Origin: Crambe crambe
Taxonomy: Eukaryota; Porifera; Demospongiae; Poecilosclerida; Crambeidae
Length of the DNA stretch: 64,000 nt
Assembly: GCA_963924555.1 (NCBI GenBank)
Contig: OZ004586.1
Coordinates: forward strand, 7,584,501-7,648,500
Direction: 5' to 3'
Positions 36,114-47,593 of this stretch are shown piece after piece. Positions within the stretch are counted from its first letter, which is position 1. Every line of letters starts with the position of its first letter. The translations under genes were made by a program, and so were the position numbers. The notes under the pieces are model-generated. The model ran no database searches. It was not told the DNA's origin and worked only from the letters and a program-made list of their open reading frames with translations.

Positions 36114-37447
36114 ATGATAAAAGTGCCGTCACCTCCAAAATCCATGAAGGCAAAACAAAAGGATGAACTGAAGCAATTGAGGGAATGGAAGCAGGCAAGA
36201 AATGAAGCTAAATCCAGAGCCAAAGAACAGAAAAGGCCTCCCTTCATTGTGGGAACAGCCGCTAAGTCTTGTGTGGTGCAATCGTATATGGAAAAACAGA
36301 GCAACATAGCCATCTCGGCTAAACCCAAAACCAGTTTCTCTTCTAAGAAAGCCATATCGTGTATGAGTCCCAAACCAGCTCGGCCAACCTCTAAGATCCT
36401 TCCAAGCAAGTCTAAGGAGAATAATGCAGTGCCACCAGTTATCCTAAGTGATGACTCCACCTCCTCCTCCTCCAATGCTCCAATCACTGATTCTGCTTCC
36501 AACGTTCCAACAACTGATACTAATTATGACTCCGCCTCCTCCTCCTCTAACCCTCCAACCACTGACACTGATGGAAATGCTACCACCAGCGAGACTGAGG
36601 GTTTGTCAGATGGTTCCTCTGCTCCTCCTATTTTGAGTCCCAAGAATCGATCGGGTCGTAAGAGTGCAAAGAAGAAGAGTTGCAGCAGACAGCGAAAGTC
36701 CAGCACCTCCAGTACAAAGGTGGTGTTCAATCTTGAGTCTGAGTTGAACAAAGCAGATCAGCATGGTGAGTTTCATGTTTGTGATCCACTCCATCTTCCC
36801 ATTCTTTGTTAAGTGTGGAGGGAAAGGTGTGGCTGTCTGGTACATATAGTCTAGAATCACTCAATGTGGACTCACTGAAATGGAAATAAAGAGAGGAATG
36901 TTGCCATACCATATTGTTACACTTTTAGAGAACTTAGGTCTGTTCTATCTGTAAGTCACTGGCTTTATCTGTTATTGTGCAGAGGAGATTGACGTATCCT
37001 ATTTCAGGAAGCTCCATTCTGATGCATGTAACAGGCTCACTCAGATATGCGAGCTGTTGGAGGGAAAGACAGCTGCTCTGGAGCAGGAGGATGACCCAGA
37101 CATACAAAACAAAGAAGAAGGTGAGTTTGCATTACGATGGGCAAAAAATAACAGACCTTTTTTGCCAGCAATAATTGCCACTATTACTAACTTAACTTAA
37201 TTAAAGATGCAACAATGCATTCAGTGCAGACTCATTATCTTCCAGGCATCTAGGCGATATTGTTTTGTGACGATAATACCATTAAAGAAGATCACTTTAT
37301 TTTCACATCATAGTATTGCATCAGATGCACACAATAAAATGCGAAGCCCAGCTGCTGATGAGGCAGAAACTGAAGCAGTACATGAGATTAGTGTGCAGAG
37401 CCAGGAGCCAGAATGGGGAAAGGATGATCACTGCCAAAGACCTCCAG
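36114..37447 (+). CDS. DLGAP5/HURP-like protein with GKAP domain (first three exons)
   Basis: Exons 36114-36765, 36983-37120 and 37314-37447; phases 1, 1, 0 agree. The N-terminus is basic and Lys/Arg-rich (KQLREWKQARNEAKSRAKEQ, KRPPFIVG), like the microtubule-binding N-terminus of HURP. A Ser/Thr-rich linker contains a SUMO-interaction-like PPVILSDDST and degenerate repeats. Exons 2-3 encode the start of a GKAP domain: YFRKLHSDACNRLTQICELL, EEVLHQMHTIKCEAQLLMRQ, then RMITAKDLQ. The GFWD block that should follow was not found, so the domain is cut. DLGAP5 acts on spindle microtubules, other DLGAPs at synapses. Micro-exons at 39693-41336 may be its 3' part. Confidence 0.7.
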
Positions 37448-38185
37448 GTGAGTTGATAATAAGTCAACATTAGTGCTGCATATAGTTCACCACATCAAAG
37501 TGAAACCAGTACTGTACACTGAATTCTGTAACTGATGACCTCTATAAACTACTGGGCCAAAAACAATTTCTAAAATTGGCTTTTGTTATAATAACATCGA
37601 CGGACTGACTTACTGGCTATAGTCAGTTTGGCCATCTGTTAAAGCACTTCTCTTGATGTAAATGTAGGGATTGTTTTCATATGAGGAACTAGATTAATTG
37701 GCCATCCCTACTTAACCTTAATATTTAGAAGAAGTTTTTTTGCACTCACTCATGAGTATAATTATAATTGGGGTGGGTGGGGTTAGAAGCTATTTTGCTC
37801 TCCAATTATAGGTACCGTATACGAGTTAAATTTGGCGGTGTATTAAATTTGATGGTTTGGCGGTCCGTCTTGGAACCGCCAATAATAATGATCGCCAATA
37901 TCTATAGCTAGGTGCCAGGCTATGGGCTGGGGGTGGGGCTTGAGTGTATATTGTGGAACAGCGCAAGACTACTGTTGCGATCGTGATGTCTCTTTGAAAG
38001 TTCTTGAAGAAGGAGGAAGTGAGCAGGCAGCTGACAGTCGCATCAATCTTGGAATGTTGCCAACGTTGCCATCTGATATTACTGCAACAGCGTATGGGGT
38101 CCCCCGAGTTTCCTTCTTCCCATGGATCAGCTGAATAACTCCCCCACGTTTGGATTTTAGATAGTTTTGTATATGTAATAGCCTC
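37448..38185. other. Probable intron with small TIR fragments
   Basis: A short TAGGGAT...ATCCCTA hairpin-type element lies near 37667-37713, and a ggcggt/accgcc palindromic block at 37837-37882. No exon for the missing GKAP part was recognised. Confidence 0.5.
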
Positions 38186-39159
38186 GAACACAACTAGTCA
38201 AGTGAAACTCCATGGCTTGCTCATTACTCCAGTCAAGACGTCTCAAAACCAACAAATCTTACGACTCACTCTTCAGCAAATGGCACAGCTGGTGTGTTAA
38301 ACGGGGTTCAGATCCCTTTTCTTTTCTGGACCTGTGAGTGAGATTGTAAACTTTCTAGCCCAACTCTTTGAGGAGGGTTATAAATATAATTCGCTAAACT
38401 CTTATCGGTCAGCCATTTCGTCTGCACACGAGAAAGTGGATGGTTTTGAGGTGGGTCAACACCCACTGATAACGAGATTACTAAAAGGGGCATTCAATGA
38501 TAGACCCCCATTACCAAGGTACTCTAGCACATGGAATGTGCAGGTAGTAGTAGATTACTTACAGTCTTTGGGAGATAATAATGACCTTCCCTTAAAACAG
38601 ATAACATGGAAAACAGTTATGTTGTTAGCTCTGACTCGCCCATCCAGGTCGGCAGACCTGTCCCAACTTGACCTCCAGACAAGATCCTTTAAGTCAGATG
38701 GGGTGGAATTTGTACCAGTAGGATTGTCTAAGCAGTCCAGACAGGGGAAACCAATACCTAATTTCCTTTTCCCATCTTGTCCTGATAGAGCCAGAGCTAT
38801 GTCCAGTCCTAGCACTCAAATCCTATGAAAAGGTGACTGGGAAATTGAGGGGAGATGTGACGAAACTATTTGTTGCAACTATAAAGCCACACAAAGCAGT
38901 CACATCTGCCACCATAGCCAGATGGCTAAAAGGTGTTTTAGAGGCATCAGGTGTAGACACATCTATATTTAATGCCCACTCAGTGCGAGGGGCGTCATCC
39001 TCAAAGGCTGCAAACATGGGAATCACAACAAATGATATCCTCAAAGCAGCAGACTGGAGCTCGGAGTCAGTCTTCCAAAGATTCTATCATAAACCGACTG
39101 GAGAGTCTGATTATAGTAGGGCAGTGCTTGCAAAGGAGCCAATGTCCAAGGAATCCTAG
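38186..39159 (+). pseudogene. Tyrosine recombinase of a DIRS/Ngaro-like retroelement, decayed
   Basis: Blocks: SYDSLFSKWHSWCVKRGSDP, EIVNFLAQLFEEGYKYNSLN, LLALTRPSRSADLSQLDL (first catalytic Arg), LFVATIKPHKAVTSATIARW, FNAHSVRGASSSKAANMGIT (HxxR) and DWSSESVFQRFYHKP (Tyr). This is the integrase type of DIRS-order elements, which integrate as DNA circles without target duplication. Frame breaks occur near 38325 and 38790. Inverted repeats follow directly at 39206-39646, as expected near the 3' end of such elements. No reverse transcriptase is present, so this is a 3' fragment. It sits in an intron of the plus-strand gene. Confidence 0.8.
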
Positions 39160-39205
39160 CTACAAACAACACCGTTGATATGTGAAACTGAGCCTTCCGA
39201 AATAT

Positions 39206-39344
39206 AATTCTAGAATGGCTCAGACCACAGAGTGGTTGCAAGCTATTCAGAATTGTATGAAGGTGAAGTTGATCATATCAATGGTCCCACCCACCCTCCC
39301 GGAGTGAAGAGGAGAGTAAGGGGAATAGCTAGCTGGCTGGGTCT

Positions 39345-39385
<41 letters not shown>

Positions 39386-39646
39386 AGGTGGAGATTAAAA
39401 ACATAATGAATAGAAAGTGGAAACATGTAGCTACTCAAAAGGCCAATGAGAGCATGCGCAGTAGGGGTTTTTATACAAAATTAACCACACCCATGGGGTG
39501 TGGCTTTAATGAATATGATTAAAGCTGTAAATTAGCTATTTTGAGCAGGAAATCCGGCCAAACACTGTTGATATGATCAACTTCACCTTCTTCATACAAT
39601 TCTGAATAGCTTGCAACCACTCCGTGGTCTGAGCCATTCTAGAATT
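39206..39646. repeat. Inverted repeats (76-79 bp arms) after the tyrosine recombinase
   Basis: Arms 39206-39281 and 39568-39646 are near-perfect reverse complements (aattctagaatggctcag and partner). The interior holds a run of 36 A (39348-39383). They probably form the end structure of the DIRS-like fragment. Confidence 0.8.
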
Positions 39647-39692
39647 ATTGATTAGAAATATTATTATAATATCATCATTTTTATTGTTATAG

Positions 39693-41336
39693 AAAGAGAA
39701 CCTGCCAACCTACGAATCAGTAAGTATGGTAAGCAATAAACTCCTAATTAACCCTCCCCTCTTTCCTGTCAGGGTGAAAAAGAAGGAACAAAAGTGAGTT
39801 TTTTCCCCCAGTGGTAATTGTAACTAAATTTTGCAGAGAGTTAAATAAATTATTGGGTGATGTCCGTCAGACTGGATTGAATGTCAGTTTATAATGTGTC
39901 TCAGTGCAATGACCCTTGACCTTAGATTGCAGGCATAGCCTCGTCCCACCAGGTCCTATTTTAAGTTATGATTGTGGAGAGCAGAACGGGGGTAGAACCG
40001 TCTAATTGTGTGCAGGCAGTGCATGACAGCATTATGACCCTGTCCATGCATTTGGAGGATTGACATAAGGCACGGTGCTCCAGAAGAACTTCTGCTGTTT
40101 CGCTACAACAAAATGACCAATTCTCTCTGGTCATACAACCAAAACTCGTCTTAATTGCAGCGAGCGAGCTGACTCTCAGGTCATGACTCATTGAAATTGT
40201 AAATATATAGGTCTACACTCCAAAATGCCCCAGGCGTACGTACGTGTCCCGAATTACCAGACCAGCCGAGGTGGATGGGGTTATATAAAGACAACTTTGA
40301 ACGCTTTCTATGTATGGAGCTTCCTGGTTGGAACAACTTACATGATTCTTGTCTCTGACAGCAATATCAAGCACTATAGAGCCTATCAGCTGATCACCAG
40401 CTAAGCCTAAAGGGATGAACAAAATCTAGGCTATTTTATAGCTTACTAGCTAACAATATAGGCAGCTCCAATGCTATCTGCTGCTAGGCTAGCAACTCTA
40501 ATTGGGTTGCAGCTCAGCGCCTCTTTTTATTCTTAGGCCTGGTCATGTGCTCGTGTGAGGTCTTGCTACCATTCGTACGGTGACATATGTAATGGGAATG
40601 CGTTCCCTTGGACACACCCACGCTGTTTTCCCGTACCAGGCCCTACACAATTTAAAAAGAGGACCTGGGGACGAGACTTGAAGAGGCATTCTACTGATAC
40701 CTGTAACATTCACATAGCATATTCATGGCATTCTGTGTTTTATATCTCCTGAAGATTACTGTTATAAAATTATGATGGTATATGCAGTTTACTGTCTGTG
40801 GGGTGGGTGGCCTACACTGTTACACACCAAGTAGGAAAAAAGTCAATCTACGTGATGTATGTTATTGTTTTATGTCTCCAGGGAAATGAGAAGAAACGTG
40901 AGGTAACTTGTGATATTTTCTTTTTCTTTTCTTTTCTTTCCTTTTTCCCCCTACATGGTATGTAATTTAAATTTCTTTTGGTAGTTTATTGCAAGTTTAA
41001 AAGCCAAAGAAGTAAGTTATATTTTGTATAAATTAACCTAAAGTCAGCTAATTTTGTTGCAGTTAGTGGGAAGTGATGAGGAAAAACTGGATACACTTCA
41101 CAAACGTCTGAGACTTAAACCCCAAGCATACGCCAAAAAGTTATTAACACTGGTCAGTTAGTCCCTTGCTTATAGCTAATGTGTTTCATTTGTTGTGCTT
41201 TTAGGGACTAGCAAATAAGTTTACCTGCTGCTCATGTGGAAAATTTTATTTTTCTGCATGCGGCTTTGAGAAGCACTTAAAAAATCATTGTGATAAAGAC
41301 AAGCCAATCCCAAAGGAGTATTTGTACCTGATTTAA
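39693..41336 (+). CDS. Phase-0 micro-exons ending in a C2HC zinc finger
   Basis: Exons bounded by AG/GT, all phase 0: 39693-39719 (KENLPTYES), 39773-39793 (GEKEGTK), 40882-40902 (GNEKKRE), 40985-41011 (FIASLKAKE), 41063-41152 (LVGSDEEKLDTLHKRLRLKP...) and 41205-41336, which ends with a stop after DKPIPKEYLYLI. The last exon has a finger CCSCGKFYFSACGFEKH then LKNHC, a C2HC spacing. The upstream DLGAP-like exon 3 also ends in phase 0, so these may be its 3' exons. The alternative is a separate small gene. A TIR element sits in the intron between the second and third micro-exons. Confidence 0.45.
39938..40677. mobile_element. 740-bp non-autonomous element, TIR GCCTCGTCCC
   Basis: Left end GCCTCGTCCCACCAGGTCCT; right end reads AGGACCTGGGGACGAGAC, its near-complement. 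No transposase is encoded. The same TIR motif recurs at 34602 and as a closed palindrome at 50288-50319, so a family is present in the window. Confidence 0.7.
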
Positions 41337-42238
41337 CTATTTGCATGCATCATTATTGTTCTAGCTATAATTAGTACATTCTATGCTGCTGTAATCAGGT
41401 TTACTGTATCTCTAAAAAGATCTGCTAGCTAGCTAGCTATGTCATTATCATTTTTAGCAAGTAATCGATGGGTGTGACTTGTGGGTGTGGCCTAATGTCC
41501 GAGGCAATTTGAATCACATACGTTGAAGCCTGGTGTCATAATTTTTTGGGGACCCCAACCCCAAAATTTTAGGGACACCTTCAATATTATGGGGACCCCA
41601 ACCCAAAACATTTAAGATTGATCTCAACATCTCAATGCACACGTACAGTAAAAGTACAGGATACATAAGCTAAATTAATGCAATAAGGAACAAAATATTT
41701 GCTACATAACGTTAGCCTTTCCAATAACTGCCACAACCCAGTCTCATCAAGTGATAGTAACTTCCTCCCCACTTCCAACTACCCATGTCATCACATACAA
41801 TGTCATGGGGACTACACAATTTTGTCATATCAACTAAGAACACAGAATTACAATCAACTCCAAACGGTAATCGACTACAAACACACGATTCATCCAATTC
41901 AGGGTCAAGATTTCAGTAGTATTATGAAAACGAGAGCTCTTGGAGTATATTGGAATCTCAGGAATGTTATGTAAGTGACCACAAGGAGTAGTTTCTACCT
42001 GCCGATTCCTAAAAGGGCATATATCATATCAATAGTCTGGACATAATCTAGTAACTCATTAACACCAGGTCCTATTGCATCTAATGAGCTTGGCAGTATT
42101 ATCAAAAATCCTACAGGACCTAGATAGACAGTCCATAAAGATAACTTTTAAGATAATAAGTTGCACCATTATTATACTGGTAGATACAGAGGCTATTTCA
42201 ATTTCTATCCTGTGGGTTTTTATACAACTTGCATGTAC
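41337..42238. other. No gene; ggggacccc-type repeat at 41544-41610
   Basis: Two imperfect copies of ttttggggaccccaaccc lie near 41550 and 41590. Nothing else is supported. Confidence 0.5.
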
Positions 42239-42242
42239 TTAA

Positions 42243-42857
42243 GGGTGCTTGCAATAGCAACGCCCGTGCTTCTATTCTAGAGTTTGAAAAGGTTGTCCTG
42301 CACTTATACTGCAGCTAGTTGGATTATTTTATAGTCTTATCTTCAGATAGGATCAATCTACACACTATGTATTAGTTATTAAGAGGGGGTGGGGCATGGT
42401 GTGGCTAAAATACCTTAAACCATAAAATTTTGATTACCGGTACTTCGTATATCTCAGGAACCACTGGTTCGAATCAGCTCATTTTTTGCATGCAGCTTTC
42501 ATAAGTTATGGTGATAAACGTAACAGTTAATTTTTTTCTATATCTAGCTTAGACTTCTCAAATCACAAGGTCGGGCATGAAAAAATAAGAATACACAAAA
42601 AAATTAATATTAGTATACAAATAGAAGGTGTCTGAGAGAAAAAATTATCCAAGTAAGTCGAACAGTTCCTGAGAATTACAGGCATTAGCAAAGTCGTTCA
42701 TAGCACCCACGAAAATTAGGCAATATTTAAAAATTTTGGTGTGTGTGGTAGTGACATGGTACTGTATAGCTAGGATATTTTGCTTATTGCTGCTCTAAAC
42801 AGCTCTGGAGTTATACTCCCCTAGCAACCATGTGTGGGCTGAGGGTTGCAAGCACCC
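42243..42857. mobile_element. 615-bp element with TTAA target sites (piggyBac/Kolobok-type)
   Basis: TIRs begin GGGTGCTTGCAA and end TTGCAAGCACCC, with TTAA on both sides (42239-42242, 42858-42861). No coding sequence inside. TTAA duplication is characteristic of piggyBac and Kolobok superfamilies. Confidence 0.8.
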
Positions 42858-43386
42858 TTAATAGGAGGCTTTTTAGGATCGATCCTTTGAATAATTAGAA
42901 CCTGGTCACCTGGATCAAGTGAGTTTCTCCTTCATGATCTCTGTCATTTTTCCATAGTGCAAGTACATGAGATACCGCATTTTATCTGCTACCCATGATT
43001 CTTGGAGAATGTCCAGTGGCCCTCAGACTGTCCGGCCATATAGGAGTTCGAAAGGTGAGAAATGTATGTACATGGAGTACTACAATGTATGTACATGGAG
43101 TGGAATCTGTGTAAACAGTTGATAATGTGTTTTACAGGTTTACCTTATTGGTGCACAGCATCCATAAGAAATGTACACTCATTGGGGGAAGAAAACGACT
43201 ATCTATATTATGCCTGATGCTATAGGGAGTACCTATTATGCTTAGAGACCATAGCTACATTAGTCTCTCGATTGCAGACACTTTTAATAAGAGTGAAGGG
43301 CAGCTAATAAACAACGGAAAAATCAAGAGAAAGACAATGTCTCTACAGATGAAGCACCTATAAGGAAAGATTATCCACATGCACTA

Positions 43387-43863
43387 TTAAGAACTTTGGA
43401 CGTTCTTTGTTATCCATTTATAAGAACGAACACCAGAACTACTGGCATGACCAGTACGTAACATTATAAGCTGCTCATCAACACCAACATCAAATAGCCT
43501 GGTTGCGGATGTAGCTAGCTCTAAGGGAATGGTTGGTATAATACCCTTGCAATCCAGTGTCATTGAAGATCTAGTCTTAGAAAGGACATTGTGACCAATA
43601 GGAGTGGATGTATACCAAATATCACCTTTCGGCTTAATCAGTGGCCTCAAATAAAATGCCTCATCTGGTCTATTCCTTGGGCACTTTGAATTATACAGAG
43701 TAAAAAGTCGCACCAGACATCGCTCAGGATTGTCCACATTAGAATGGTGGATAGCTAACTTGCTTAGGCTATTTTTTACAGTGAAGCAAACCTCCTTGGT
43801 TAGTCTTTGAGACCTGCTCATGCTCAGTATAAATAAGTCAAGTAACCCCTTACCCATCACCAA
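43387..43863 (-). pseudogene. Crypton-derived (DUF3504-type) tyrosine recombinase fragment
   Basis: About 150 residues with family blocks: AFYLRPLIKPKGDIWYTS, PIGHNVLS, ATRLFDVGVDEQLIMLRTGH and SGVRSYK. This is the C-terminal part of the DUF3504/KIAA1958-like recombinase found in Cryptons and domesticated animal genes. The usual HSLR block before ATAATRLF reads IPLE here, so the HxxR catalytic motif is lost. The N-terminus comes from a hairpin repeat (43838-43968) and is not part of the family. Most likely a dead fragment. Confidence 0.75.
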
Positions 43864-43968
43864 CTACGAAGTAACTATTCCTACTTCACTCCCTTTATAA
43901 CTCATCATGGGAGTGAAGTAGGAATAGTTGGCTCATAGTTGGTGATGGGTAAGGGGTTACTTGACTGA
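43838..43968. mobile_element. 131-bp hairpin element
   Basis: Arms of about 58 bp (agtcaagtaacccctt ... cttcactccc and its reverse complement) around a short loop. It overlaps the start of the Crypton-like frame. Confidence 0.75.
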
Positions 43969-44327
43969 AGTTCACTCTCTTGTTGCTGAGGTTTTTTGAA
44001 CTGCACACAGCCATCCCTTTTTTATTTAGAATAAATATTTTTCCTATTAGAAGTGATAGAATGTGTATGTCTCCTTGTTGAAGTACTCCTTTCACCAAGG
44101 GGATCTGCTCCAGTGGAGAAGGTAAAGGATACGTAGCTAGTCCTCTTCAGAATTGAATAGAGCACAAGTGAAAAATCTCTAGATTTTAAATCTATGGAAT
44201 ATAGCTATGGCTACGTTTACAGTGACGACCATTATTGATAATTGTCAATTTCATAGCTTGCTCTGTCCATTTGTTAGGGTTCATATGTTGACCTGGCAAA
44301 TGAAGGCACTTAGCCAAGCACACCTGC

Positions 44328-45738
44328 TAGGACAGGTGTCCTAAACTACCTTTCCCCTACCTATTGTTGTTTATTAGTTGGCCTTCATGCTAGGACAGGT
44401 GTCCTAAACTACCTTTCCCCTACCTATCGTTGTTTATTAGTTGCCCTTCATGCTAGGACAGGCGTCCTAAACTACCTTTCCCCTACCTATTGTTGTTTAT
44501 TAGTTGCCCTTCATGCTAGGACAGGCGTCCTAAACTACCTTTCCCCTACCTATTGTTGTTTATTAGTTGGCCTTCATGCTAGGACAGGCGTCCTAAACTA
44601 CCTTTCCCCTACCTATTGTTGTTTATTAGTTGGCCTTCATGCTAGGACAGGTGTCCTAAACTACCTTTCCCCTACCTATTGTTGTTTATTAGTTGCCCTT
44701 CATGCTAGGACAGGTGTCCTAAACTACCTTTCCCCTACCTATTGTTGTTTATTAGTTGCCCTTCATGCTAGGACAGGTGTCCTAAACTACCTTTCCCCTA
44801 CCTATTGTTGTTTATTAGTTGCCCTTCATGCTAGGACAGGTGTCCTAAACTACCTTTCCCCTACCTATTGTTGTTTATTAGTTGCCCTTCATGCTAGGAC
44901 AGGTGTCCTAAACTACCTTTCCCCTACCTATTGTTGTTTATTAGTTGGCCTTCATGCTAGGACAGGCGTCCTAAACTACCTTTCCCCTACCTATTGTTGT
45001 TTATTAGTTGCCCTTCATGCTAGGACAGGCGTCCTAAACTACCTTTCCCCTACCTATTGTTGTTTATTAGTTGGCCTTCATGCTAGGACAGGCGTCCTAA
45101 ACTACCTTTCCCCTACCTATTGTTGTTTATTAGTTGGCCTTCATGCTAGGACAGGCGTCCTAAACTACCTTTCCCCTACCTATTGTTGTTTATTAGTTGC
45201 CCTTCATGCTAGGACAGGTGTCCTAAACTACCTTTCCCCTACCTATTGTTGTTTATTAGTTGCCCTTCATGCTAGGACAGGTGTCCTAAACTACCTTTCC
45301 CCTACCTATTGTTGTTTATTAGTTGCCCTTCATGCTAGGACAGGTGTCCTAAACTACCTTTCCCCTACCTATTGTTGTTTATTAGTTGCCCTTCATGCTA
45401 GGACAGGTGTCCTAAACTACCTTTCCCCTACCTATTGTTGTTTATTAGTTGGCCTTCATGCTAGGACAGGCGTCCTAAACTACCTTTCCCCTACCTATTG
45501 TTGTTTATTAGTTGCCCTTCATGCTAGGACAGGCGTCCTAAACTACCTTTCCCCTACCTATTGTTGTTTATTAGTTGGCCTTCATGCTAGGACAGGCGTC
45601 CTAAACTACCTTTCCCCTACCTATTGTTGTTTATTAGTTGCCCTTCATGCTAGGACAGGTGTCCTAAACTACCTTTCCCCTATCTATTGTTGTTTATTAG
45701 CTGCCCTTCATGCTAGGACAGGTGTCCTAAATTATCAA
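44328..45738 (+). repeat. 63-bp tandem array, 22 full units plus a partial
   Basis: Units recur every 63 bp with almost no variation: ctaggacaggtgtcctaa, then an actacctttcccctacc block, then gtttattagttg. Each has a small palindrome AGGACAGGTGTCCT. Two variable sites (T/C in the palindrome, CC/GG after gttg) show an eight-unit order. Confidence 0.95.
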
Positions 45739-47301
45739 AAAGTATCTGCAATTGACTGTCACACACTGTAGGAACAGTGCATATATGCTTCAAGCATGAT
45801 AGGTACTCCCTAGCATCAGGGATATTATGAGGTAAAATTTTTGGTTCAGTTCCTATGCATTCAGTGCAGGCAAAGCCTCAAAGGTCAAGATAACTATTAA
45901 TGCTCCAGAGCAGCTTGAAAAGTATATTAGCTACCTGTAGCTATAACCTTATTCTGCATGCTGCTTCAGAATGTGCATTATCAATCTATAAATTTAGTTA
46001 TCATTCCTGACTAATTATGTATATAGGTATACAGTTTGTGACTTACTGACTAAATCTACAAATTTGGCAAAACCCCTAGGCACTGATGTTGAGTGATTTA
46101 CTAATACTGGTTACAAGGTCTCATGGGCGATTCAGGTACACCAGTAAAGGCCTTATGAGATACGAAAGTAATTGCATATACAGCAGCAAGGATCAGACTC
46201 ACTTTGGTTCATAGCTAGCTATAATAGCTATGATCAAATCACCAAAAATTTTTAGGACCAACTTTATATTCAGAGCTACAAAATTTAATATCATCTAGCT
46301 ACTCAATCAAGATTCTTGAAAAAGGTTATTGTTTGCACAGCTTGTAATGCATGCAGTTACCCTGGAGTAAGCATGGTTGTGTCTTCACCTCAGGGTAAAT
46401 CATACTCCAGGATAAAATTTATCAAGCATAAACTCCTGCAGTGTTGGTTTGTTCATATCTAGCCAATGCCTTTCCAAGTACAGCGTGCTTGACTCTGCAG
46501 TACAGTATAACTATCTCTGAGAGTTTTAGCTACCCCAGGTTAAGGTATTACCCTGGAAGGTAAAACAATATTAATAAATCATCTAGATAGCTATGAACAA
46601 ACCAACACTGACAACTATCCGGCCTGATGAGGTTGAATTCAACTCCAGTAATCCCAATGATCCGGGTGGTCTCTGAAACTCTATGTATACAGTTGGTCCT
46701 ATTCATCCAGGAAATGGTTCAGACCCACCCATTGTTAGATCATCTACCAATACCTCATGGCCCAAATTGTCCATGACTCAGTGAGGAAATTTCAGAAATG
46801 CTTTTTCATAATGGATTGTTTAACTACTTGTTGACAGAATTAATGATTGATCAGTTCAGTTTCTGCCAACTTGTTAATGTGTTTTTGTAGTTCACAACAA
46901 ATAATCGGTCATGAACTACGTATTGTTGCATGTTCTTAAATATGATAGTCTGTCTGTGTTCTTATTTTTAGCCACGGTCATTAGGTAGCTAGCTATAAAG
47001 AAGTGCCTGGGGCTATTATTATTGTCAACATTATGCAGAAAGTAACAGTGGTGGCCTGCACCTACCATCAACACCTGCATACTGGTACCATGCATACGTA
47101 CATACAGGTATCAGTGTATATATACATACATTGCTCATAATAATAATATCTGCTGTAAGTATTAATTACGCATGTTCATATATTAAGCAATTGGCGAGCA
47201 ATGCAGGGTACAAAGTGCATGATTTGTACAGGCAAGTAATATTTGTGCTTCAACTCGATCCTTAGGCCTATAGCTAGCTAACATATTGCTCAGCATGTGA
47301 C

Positions 47302-47480
47302 AGCTAATAAACAACAATAGGTAGGGGAAAGGTAGTTCAGGACACCTGTCCTAGCATGAAGGGCAACTAATAGGTAGGGGAAAGGTAGTTTAGGACACCT
47401 GTCCTAGCATGAAGGGCAGCTAATAAACAACAATAGGTAGGGGAAAGGTAGTTTAGGACACCTGTCCTAACAGGTGTGCT
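47302..47480 (-). repeat. Three inverted copies of the 63-bp repeat
   Basis: Reverse-complement units (gtttaggacacctgtcctag), the middle one shortened. A further stray piece of the unit lies near 43292-43315. Confidence 0.9.
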
Positions 47481-47503
47481 TGGCTAACCAGTTTCCAGGA
47501 GAG

Positions 47504-47511
47504 TATAAAAG
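47504..47511 (+). promoter_or_regulatory. TATA box of the secreted-protein gene
   Basis: TATAAAAG lies 83 bp before the start codon at 47594 and only 16 bp beyond the foldback-like element's right end. Confidence 0.6.
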
Positions 47512-47593
47512 GCAAAGGCATTATTATTATTATATAGCTGTACAGCTACATTGAAACAGAAAGATCGACAACTACAAAAAGCAAGAAAACATT

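Larger units (their letters stand above)
44310..47487. mobile_element. 3.2-kb foldback-like element with 63-bp repeat arrays as ends
   Basis: Outer ends are inverted: TTAGCCAAGCACACCTG at 44310 and its complement ending at 47487. Next to the left end lies an array of 63-bp units; next to the right end lie three units in opposite orientation. Tandem repeats inside inverted ends are typical of Foldback-type elements. The interior (45740-47300) has no ORF of note but contains another inverted pair (46436-46462 and 46583-46612). No clear target duplication was found. Confidence 0.7.

Noticed and set aside
38823-39241. Minus-strand ORFs opposite the tyrosine recombinase
   Set aside because: They are antisense shadows; the plus-strand frame has the family motifs.
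44328-45738. Regular 63-bp array could be taken for a CRISPR array
   Set aside because: Units are identical throughout with no unique spacers, and similar units occur inverted at the far end of the same element in an animal genome.
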